DNA of 64,000 nucleotides from Branchiostoma floridae (Eukaryota > Chordata > Leptocardii > Amphioxiformes > Branchiostomatidae). Position numbers and translations under genes: made by a program. The stretch lies in assembly GCF_000003815.2 (NCBI RefSeq), contig NC_049990.1:3953333-4017332 (forward strand), in the 5' to 3' direction. The notes below the pieces were generated by a model. The model did not search any database and had not been told where the DNA came from. It worked only from the letters and a program-made list of their open reading frames with translations. Every line of letters starts with the position of its first letter. The first letter of the stretch is position 1. Shown piece by piece: positions 56,650-64,000 of the stretch.

Positions 56650-56895
56650 AGGCCCCCTCTCACTTGACGTGCGGCACGCTTGCGGCATTGCTGCGTTCGG
56701 AAGATGCTCAACGAATTTCAGAGATAAAGAACGAATTTTCTTACTTGTTGTGTATTTTGTGGTCTTCTATGTCACACTTTTACGTATTGCGCAATATCTG
56801 AATTATAACAAATCAGAGAAAATAACAAAACAGTACCGCAGTGAACGAACGCAGCAATGCCGCAAGCGTGCCGCACGTCAAGTGAGAGGGGGCCT
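56650..56895. mobile_element. TWA-type MITE, family B, intact ends
   Basis: AGGCCCCCTCTCACTTGACG and CGTCAAGTGAGAGGGGGCCT are exact inverses; TTA lies at 56647-56649 and 56896-56898. The core is TTTCAGAGATAAAGAACGA. Confidence 0.85.
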
Positions 56896-56896
56896 T

Positions 56897-57275
56897 TAGG
56901 TGTAGGGACCAGTACATTATACGGGTGCAAGACATTTTTTTTCTTGACAAAAACAGACATGGAAAAAAATCAGAGGAACAGGTTTCGCCAATTACAAAAT
57001 GGACACACTATGTCAGCAGGCATTTGGGGTCTTACCGGGGGGGCCAAGAAGACAACAAGAGGAAGTCAAGTAGAGTTTATAGTCAATTGTACCAAGTTTC
57101 TACAGTCAAAGGTACAGAGACAGTTAGCCTTTACTACTTGGAGATGGGATTTTCAAATGCCAGTGGGAGTCTATTAATCCACCAAACAGATTCCAAGTTG
57201 TAGCAAAACTGACCAATTACCATTGTTTTTGAGTATTGCCAGTCCTTAAATTTCCACAGACAGTTAACCCCCCCC
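56897..57275. mobile_element. Degraded family E MITE
   Basis: TAGGGACCAGTACATTATAC and TTTTCTTGACAAAAACAGAC at the left, and GTACCAAGTTTCTACAGTCA further in, follow the order of the family E elements at 53318 and 58972 on the reverse strand. Confidence 0.4.
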
Positions 57276-58237
57276 CCTATACCAACAGTAGATTTTTTTC
57301 TTTCTTTCACATCTTATTCTTTGACTAATTAGATTTATTTTGGCATTCTATGGCATTAGACTATGATTAGTTATCAGTTTTCTGATACTTTTTTTTCAAT
57401 CTGCGGAATATTTGTGCTCATTTTACAGCTGCTTTGCACAATTTATTGTGTGGTCGAAAACTTTTTTTTTTAAACGGCCGAAAATTGGTGCGAGCACGGA
57501 TGTCATCCATATAATCAAATCAACATGGCCTAACGCACTATTTTTCAAGTCTACAGAGGATGTCATCCATAACATTCACTCGCTGTGGCCTTAGAAAGGT
57601 CTAAAGAACTATTTGTATCATCGGGAAATGAAAAGATGCCGGAATGGTCTGACGTTATGACTAAGTCGACAGTAATTTTCTTATTCAACTGATCATGCAG
57701 CCTTCATTCAGTTTATCTACTCCCATTTCGAAAGGTTAATTGGAGGGTAGCGACTGACTGAGGACTTACTTGCAAAGTACAATGTATGGGGCCGGAGGAT
57801 GTACTTTAAATTGTAAAGAGGTCATGTTGAGCACTTGCAGAAACAGCCGTTGAATACCTACTGCGAAAGACACACGAGTTTCCTGTATCAAAAGAATAAT
57901 GATGTGCTAGCAGGGCTTAGCGACTAAAGCTGGAACGCCTACTTGAAAAATACCAGTTCTTACCACGACAGGCTAGCATAAGGAAAATGGATGATCCGTT
58001 CTCTCATGTCTCTATGACTGTTTGGTCGCATTATGCTCCGTCTATTCTAGATATACAGGAAAATATGCCTTTGATAAGAGCTATTCTTACAAAATACAGT
58101 ACGTAGATTTGAAGTCATTTGCCTCTTTGATAACGCAAATGCTAGCGAATCCTTTAATTGAAACTTTTAAAACCTTTGTCCTGCTTATCCTGAATATGTA
58201 TATGTACGGGATGCACATATATGATGCCTGTATGTTA

Positions 58238-58475
58238 CCCTGGGAGCCAGGCAGGACCGGGTAGCTAGAGTGTTTTGTTCGGGTAGCCAATGCAGTCAGC
58301 CGCCGATCTCACATAAGCGCTCCGGGGGAGTTTAAGCCTGAAGGAGTTATCGCTACCCAGGTGGACCTCATGGGGCTCAAACTCCCTGGGCGCTAATAGG
58401 AGATCGGGCGGGCCTGACTGACTTGGGCCACCGAATAAACTGTCCTAGCTGTCCGATCCCGGCTGGCTCCCAGGG
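58238..58475. mobile_element. Foldback MITE with TA flanks
   Basis: CCCTGGGAGCCAGGCAGGAC and GTCCGATCCCGGCTGGCTCC with CAGGG are inverted ends; the palindrome continues inward (AAACTCCC, GCGCT, GATC blocks). TA on each side fits a Tc1/mariner-type target. No ORF of note. Confidence 0.6.
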
Positions 58476-58971
58476 TACCTGTATATGGGTCCAGTATCTT
58501 TATGGGTTTGGGTCTTTTTTATTTCACTTAAAAGTGGCATACCCCAGTAAAGTGCTTCGATGGGGGAGTAACACTGCAACAGCAGCACAGAAAATGTCAT
58601 ATTTTACTGTGATTAATTAACAAGCTTAGGTGGGTTAAATATGCAAAAAAAGGTCTTAGCAGGACAGTGGTTATAATAAATCCATGAATTTCAGTACCAA
58701 CTTGTGGGCATCAGATTGATCGATATACCAATTAAACATTGTCCCTGTTCAAGGCAATAATAATGATTGCCATGAATTCTTACGACTTTACTTTGATTTG
58801 ATATGATTTATAGGTACAGTCTGTACCTATATATAAACCCACATTGTTACGTACGGAACGGCCAATCAAATCATCTTAACGCTAAGACGATTCCTCTAAT
58901 GTACACTTCTCTGACGCAGTGTTAAATTGATCTGCTGTGAGCAATCTTCTCTTGGATGGTTAGCGGGCCCT

Positions 58972-59397
58972 AGGGCTGGGTACCGGTACAGAACATTCCG
59001 GTCCAGGTCCGGTTCAGGTCCAGAGGATCAGGTCCAGGTCCGGACCTGAACCCGATGCAGTATGACTCACACCAATGGTCCATTTCACTACAAAGAAATC
59101 TGTTTGGTGGAGTATTAGACTTACACTGGCGTTTTAAAATCCTACAATGCTAACTGCACCAGTATGATTGGCTGTAAACCTTGGTAGAAATTACTATAAA
59201 CTCTACTCTACTTCACTCTTGTTATTTTCTTCCACCTGCAAGCGCCAAAACGTGTGAATGCCTTATAAAATAATCTGTTAATTTTCTAATCGGTCCAACA
59301 TCCGGTCCACCTAATTTTTTCAGGTCCGGTTTTTCTGGACCGGTCCAATAAGAAAAACCGGTTTTGTACCGGTACGCTGTACCGATACCCAGCCCTA
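58972..59397. mobile_element. MITE family E, uninterrupted copy 2
   Basis: AGGGCTGGGTACCGGTACAG at the left mirrors GTACCGATACCCAGCCCT at the right; it shares TGGTCCATTTCACTACAAAG and GGACCGGTCCAATAAGAAAA with copy 1. Confidence 0.7.
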
Positions 59398-59479
59398 TTA
59401 TCGGCCATTGAAGCCACAGACATGTAATTTGTAGTCGCGTGCTGGCGCAGGTGATGTCATGGTTGTCCAATGGACCGAT

Positions 59480-59605
59480 CCCAAAACTCCGCCCCCTGTT
59501 CGATCATGGTCCTATTTCGAACACCTCCGTCAAAAATAGCCATTTCGGTCCAATGGGGCAGTTTTTGACGGACGTGTTCGAAGTAGAACATGGGGTTCTG
59601 TTTGT
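59480..59605. mobile_element. Small foldback
   Basis: TTCGAACACCTCCGTCAAAA is answered by TTTTTGACGGACGTGTTCGA, with GGTCCTA and TAGAACA further out. Non-coding. Confidence 0.5.
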
Positions 59606-59639
59606 TCGATATGGCGTTCGACAGGATCGGTCAATTATT

Positions 59640-60860
59640 TGACCACCATAGTCATGCCTGTATAAACTTCGCATGGTATATGATACTTCATGTCCAACTG
59701 ATACTTCCTGCGCATAACCCGCTAACATTGGACATTACCTTCGCCAGTAGGTTATATTTTGAGCGTGTCTGTCTGCCTGGTTTTCTGTCTGTCTGTCAGG
59801 TTTTCTGTATGTCTGTCTGTCTGTTATCAGCCTAACTCGAGAAGCCTTGGATGAAAACTATTGATATTTGGTAGGTGGGTAGGGGTCAGGAAATAAAACG
59901 AAGGTCAAGTTCGATAACGGGCCCCCTTGTGGCTTGTTGTTTATGTACTAATATCATAAGATATCACATAATTACACATTCTTATATCATTGTATGTTTC
60001 TGCCTCATCACCATTACTTGTACTTAGCTTCTGAGGATTACTTTTTCAACATACACTCACAAAATCTATATATTGAGTTAGGTCAGAGCAGAAAAGTGCA
60101 ACCCCTTTGACTATAGCCTGTTCACACCTACATAATAATGACACGACAAGGAGATTATAACTCTGTCGTCACGAATCGGCAGCCAATTATTACTGATTCA
60201 GTGCCTTAATAGAACCCCTCCCACAGGGCTTAGGGCGCGAACGTCCTGTAACCTTATACACTCCAGGGGCAGCGTAATCAGGACGGGGAATTAGGTCGCG
60301 TCCGCGTATCGCGTTCTGATGGATTCTTCATTGACACAGATAACATGGTATGTTCCTCTGGCGCATACAAAATAGCCGAGTCAGTGGATTCTTGAATAGG
60401 TAATAGTCAATGGACCGAAGGACGTATTGCGACCATTTCGGTGGCAAATTGTCCTTGCGATTTTAGAATAGTAGAACGTCTGTGGTATATATAAAGCGGA
60501 ATACACCGTGTTGTATTTTATTTATGTCATACCCACCGGGGAAAACACATGTTTCGATGCAAAATGAGCCAGAGGTTGAGAAAATTTGGTGCCCTCGATT
60601 GCTACAACAGCAAAGTTCCAACGTCCGAATCAGGTATTCGAATTTTCGACCGCGCCGCATTCGACGTGCGCAGCGTATATTCGAATTATTCGATGGAAGC
60701 CTGTGTGATACAACTTCGAAGCCTGTGTGATACGGCTTTTTATCACACGGTCCGGAACACAATTATCGAACGTTATCGCGGCCCAGGTATGACATTAATA
60801 TTTTTACGACATGGCCATTGTGGTATGGTAGCTTTATACCTGCTTGGAAATTTGACTGTA
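59640..60860. other. Intergenic stretch with a microsatellite-tailed repeat
   Basis: 59765-59935 contains a (TCTG)n tract, TAACTCGAGAAGCC and TTGGTAGGTGGGTAGGGGTC, the family also seen at 15795 and 37750. The rest shows no domain or element end. Confidence 0.4.
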
Positions 60861-60866
60861 GCATTA

Positions 60867-61113
60867 AGATCTCACTGCACTTGGGGCACCGGTGCGGCAC
60901 TGCTGGGCAAGCTCACTGCGGCACTGGTGTGCTATTTTCGCCATTTTTTTTTTTTATAATATAGGTATTTCGTAATACGTAAAAGTATCACTTAGAAGAA
61001 AACAAAATACACAAAAAGGAAGAACATTCGATCTTTATCACTGAAATTCATTGAGTAATCATTCAAACCCCGCAGTGTCGCATCGGTGCCCCAAGTGCAG
61101 TGAGATATCACCT
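60867..61113. mobile_element. TWA-type MITE, family B
   Basis: AGATCTCACTGCACTTGGGG at the left and GTGCAGTGAGATATCACCT at the right with TTA at 60864-60866 and 61114-61116. It contains GGCACCGGTGCGGCACTG. Confidence 0.75.
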
Positions 61114-61205
61114 TTAGCTGGGGCAATCTCAGTTTTTACCGGTACGTAAGCGTATAGGCATTGATAAATTAAAAAAAAAAGAACAAATTCAAACAGGATA
61201 AAAAC

Positions 61206-61213
61206 ATTTTATT
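61206..61213 (-). terminator. Polyadenylation signal of the CUB-domain gene
   Basis: AATAAA on the minus strand lies about 900 bases after the stop of the CUB gene, at a position compatible with a single long 3' untranslated exon. Confidence 0.45.
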
Positions 61214-62107
61214 GTGCTGCTCCAAACCAACCGAAAAGTAAAAGTAAAATGAACGAATCTGTGGTGAAAATTTTCCTGAACTACGTCAACACAATCACTG
61301 GCCCTCCGCTAGGCTGTTAGACAGAAAATTTGTCCGGCAAATTTTCGATGAAGATGTGATGATGGTGAAGGATGAACAGCCTTGCAAAGTGGTTTTATTC
61401 TTTGTAGATAGCTTAAGGTGACCTCATGCAACTAAAACTGTGTCATCTTTAGACTCTGGAGAGTCACTGTCCATGTTGCCTTTTTGTAGCAAGGAATAGG
61501 TACTAACTTTAGGCGAATCGCATCAGCTTTCCATGGTCGTGGCAACAACTGGCTATGTCCTGTCAATCAAAAGACTTGACAAATCGAAGTCTTTCTTATC
61601 TTACTTCAAACGTCACAGTCTATATCTTACTTGATCATGATAAAGTATGATCCTCCCTTTAATGTTTATTATGTACAATTATGGCGATTCTACGCTACTC
61701 TTAACATTATTCCTATCATCGCACAATTCTGAACAGCACCATGTAAAAAACGGGAGGAAACCCGTAAACAAAAACTAGCACCACAAGTACATGTACGCAC
61801 CAAGTATGACTTGGAATTTGTGTTAAAACCTTACTACTAGCCTATTTTCAATAAAAATGGTGTCAAAATAAATATGTCCTGGAATTTACATCGCTTATCC
61901 CTCCGCCTATGCAGCGAAATCGTTACCATTCAATATTTAACAACAACAAAATACATGTTGGTCACTTTTTACAAAAACACTGGCGTTCACTATCCCCAAA
62001 TATGGGTATTTGTTACGTTGCTGCTGTCCTCTTCTCAGAAAACACAGCTTCCGCTAAGATACACGTGATCTGTACGACGAGATTTTGCGAGAATCTACGA
62101 AAGAGGT

Positions 62108-63646
62108 CAGAGGTCATTCCACCTCCACCAGCGCGCTGAACCCTCGCCGTTGCACCGTCCCGTCCGATTGGAATTTTACCCATAACTCATCACCTTCTGA
62201 CGTCACAATTGTCGGAGGAAGCTTGCTGCCACAGAACCTTTAAAAGCAAGAAAAATCATGATTATTCAGTAAAGCCACATTCAAAGGTAATCGAATTATG
62301 ATTTTTTTAGGGGGGATATTTCACTTTGACCTCAATATTTCACTTTGACCTCAAATCATTCTCCTACGCAGAGGGACCACAGTTGTGTCGAAAGTCCTTG
62401 TAGTCTTACTAGGCTGAGTTAGCTAGCCGTTGGTGACCGTACGTAGGAGGACGCCTCAAATGTGTCTATCGTTGTACGAAAGCTACAAATTAGCTCTGGG
62501 ATTTTACTTGTCTCTTCTTACAACCGCGTTTTTGTGTGTGTGTGTATGTATGTGTGTGTTTGTGCATGTGTGTGTGTGTGTCTGTGTGTCTGTGTGTCTG
62601 TTTACTTTCTGTATGATTAGCATAACACAAGAAGCTCCGGATGGATTATGCTGCAATCTGTTATGTGATCAGGTCTTGTTTTCATTTCTCTACAACAGTT
62701 TAAAGTTAAGAGGTAAGACAAGGTTGCCCTACCTTCCAATAAGCCTGTGACTTTGCCTGCTTGTCTCCATGATAGCCAGATAGTCGAACGTGCAGTCCTC
62801 CTGGTTCTCCACTTCGAACGCACGGAACCTCAGACGAACATGGCGGCCTCTCCTGTTCACGATCCGCCAGACACAGTCCACACGGTTCGGGTAGTAGTCG
62901 GGGAATCCTGGAGATTGTAGGATGGCCTTACCCCCTGTATGAAAGAAATAGAAGACATTTTAGTGCACAAAAATTTGACCATTTGAAAGCGTGAAAGCGT
63001 GGAAGCGTAGCCGAACTTGGCGGCCTCTCCTGTTTACAATCCGCCAGACTCAGTCCACTTGGTTCGGGTAGTAGTCGGGGAATCCCGTGGATTGTAGGAT
63101 GGTTTTACTCCCGTACGAGCAAACGAAGACAAGACATTGAAAGTAAAGACTGAATAGAACATTTATTCAATGATGACTGTTTCTTGAAAATTAAACTCAG
63201 CAATTACTTAGTAGTAACAACTGTCCTTTTGACGAGCTCCTTTCATTATGTGCTCCCATTTGCTGCTCTCCAAAAAGGTCTCGATTTTTCTCATCAACCT
63301 CTGCTTGAAGATTGACATTTGGTGGTGATGAGTGAAGGTCCAGTCTCCCTTTATACCGTAGAATGATGCTAGATAGTAGGAAAAAGCGAAAAACCAGAAC
63401 TTACCAGTGACCAGTCCACCGCAGGGGTGTTTCTTCTCCGTGGTGAAGTACTCCACCCTGAAGCCGCCCGTGTGCGGCGGTGCAGAGCGGAAGTGGACCG
63501 TGACGACGTTGGAGTGCGTGCGGTACATGGCGGGCACGTCGCCCGTCTGGCACAGCCGCAGCTCCCGCGAGTCCGGGCTGGAGCCCTGCCGAAGCGTCAC
63601 GTACTCTCGGCATACATCGTTATCCTCCCAGGGCTCCAGCGCTATC
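62108..63646 (-). CDS. 3' end of a multi-CUB-domain extracellular protein
   Basis: Three exons are seen on the minus strand: 63646-63405, 62934-62733 and 62237-62108, phases 2, 1 and 2. The first carries the C-terminal half of a CUB domain (ALEPWEDNDVCREYVTL, SNVVTVHFRSAPPHTGGFRV). The second starts another CUB (CGGLVTGG-K-AILQSPGFPDYYPN, then CVWRIVNRR and CTFDYLAI). The third ends it (FCGSKLPPTIVTSEGDELWV). CUB pairs of this kind bind ligands and calcium in secreted or membrane proteins such as tolloid or neuropilin relatives; which one is unknown, as the 5' part is beyond 64000. In the last exon the expected end (GFSALVEVE) sits one base out of frame; as assembled, the frame ends WWRWNDL. 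Confidence 0.8.
62985..63115 (-). pseudogene. Duplicate half-exon of the CUB gene with an in-frame stop
   Basis: On the minus strand this repeats the start of the exon at 62934: ACCATCCTACAATCCACGGG, TTCCCCGACTACTACCCGAA, GGCGGATTGTAAACAGGAGA. The codon for the CUB cysteine is TGA instead of TGT, and similarity ends after CGCTTCCACGCTTTC. It lies in the intron between the first and second visible exons and has no good acceptor, so it is a dead duplicate. Confidence 0.75.
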
Positions 63647-63689
63647 CTATAGAAAATACGATATAAAAGCTATGCCTAAAAGCATTTAC

Positions 63690-63750
63690 TCAAGCAACTG
63701 TATGTGGTTTTGGAAACATCATATCCAGTTGATTGAGTAACTGTTTTTTG
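63690..63750. repeat. Inverted TTACTCAAGCAACTG pair
   Basis: TTTACTCAAGCAACTGTATG and CATATCCAGTTGATTGAGTA face each other, the same small foldback as at 31440-31635 and 40990-41050. Confidence 0.55.
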
Positions 63751-64000
63751 CGTATTTTTTCACTTGGATGTTTAATCTTTATCGACGTATCATGCTTTAA
63801 AAAGCTGTCAGAAAAATGCAATGATGAGTACAAACTCCCAACTAGAGTTCCTCGCTGCTATATGTAAATGTCGTTCCCGTAAGGTATTGCCAAAGTCGAA
63901 TTCACAGAGTGGAATCTTTAGAATACGTTGTACGTGAAAATATGCACAAATAATGCCCACGACTATTCTATTTACGTCTTCTGTAGCTGTCTCTTATATA

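Noticed and set aside
62430-62750. Plus-strand frame with Cys/Val run
   Set aside because: Passes through a TG tract and runs antisense to the CUB exon.
1-64000. LTR retroelements, endogenous viruses or Polintons
   Set aside because: No paired long terminal repeats and no polymerase, capsid, envelope or integrase-like frames were recognised.

Overview
This window looks like nuclear DNA of an invertebrate chordate, most likely a lancelet (Branchiostoma). The genes have GT-AG introns and vertebrate-like families (a TRAIL-like TNF ligand, two galactose-3-O-sulfotransferases, an opsin, a multi-CUB protein). The intergenic DNA is crowded with foldback/MITE elements, SINE and LINE tails, minisatellites and microsatellites. 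The species is an inference; no rRNA, tRNA gene, CRISPR array or bacterial feature was seen, and no LTR, virus-like or Polinton element was recognised.

Layout. 1-741 (minus) is the 5' end of a type II membrane protein that runs off the left edge. 860-5694 (plus) is a complete four-exon TRAIL-like TNF ligand, preceded by two decayed copies of its own promoter and first exon. The minus gene and the TNF gene stand head to head and share a homologous TATA box and leader. 7916-10700 (plus) is a three-exon opsin-like receptor with unusual motifs. 14507-19233 and 21276-23107 (plus) are two Gal3ST-type sulfotransferases in tandem with different intron counts. 48596-24292 (minus) is a basic Arg/Ser-rich protein of unknown function in three phase-compatible exons; its 23 kb intron holds a 115-bp satellite, a 141-bp satellite with a possible small transcription unit between them, a deeply nested transposon complex (35.05-40.46 kb) and many MITEs. 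49.1-61.1 kb is repeat-rich and includes a 1.85 kb minisatellite grown from a LINE tail. 63646-61206 (minus) is the 3' end of a CUB-domain gene whose 5' part lies beyond the right edge.

Common threads. First, nearly every gene here carries a local tandem duplication of part of itself: the TNF promoter and first exon, the TNF last exon, the donor-bearing repeats after the sulfotransferase and Arg/Ser-rich first exons, and a CUB half-exon. Second, many of the small elements can be defined exactly from target-site duplications and, in two cases, from an empty paralogous site within the window. The most unusual signals are an upstream ORF starting MGVRVEQL kept in four copies of the TNF-type promoter with mostly synonymous changes, and an opsin that has lost both partners of the near-universal extracellular disulfide while keeping the retinal-binding lysine.
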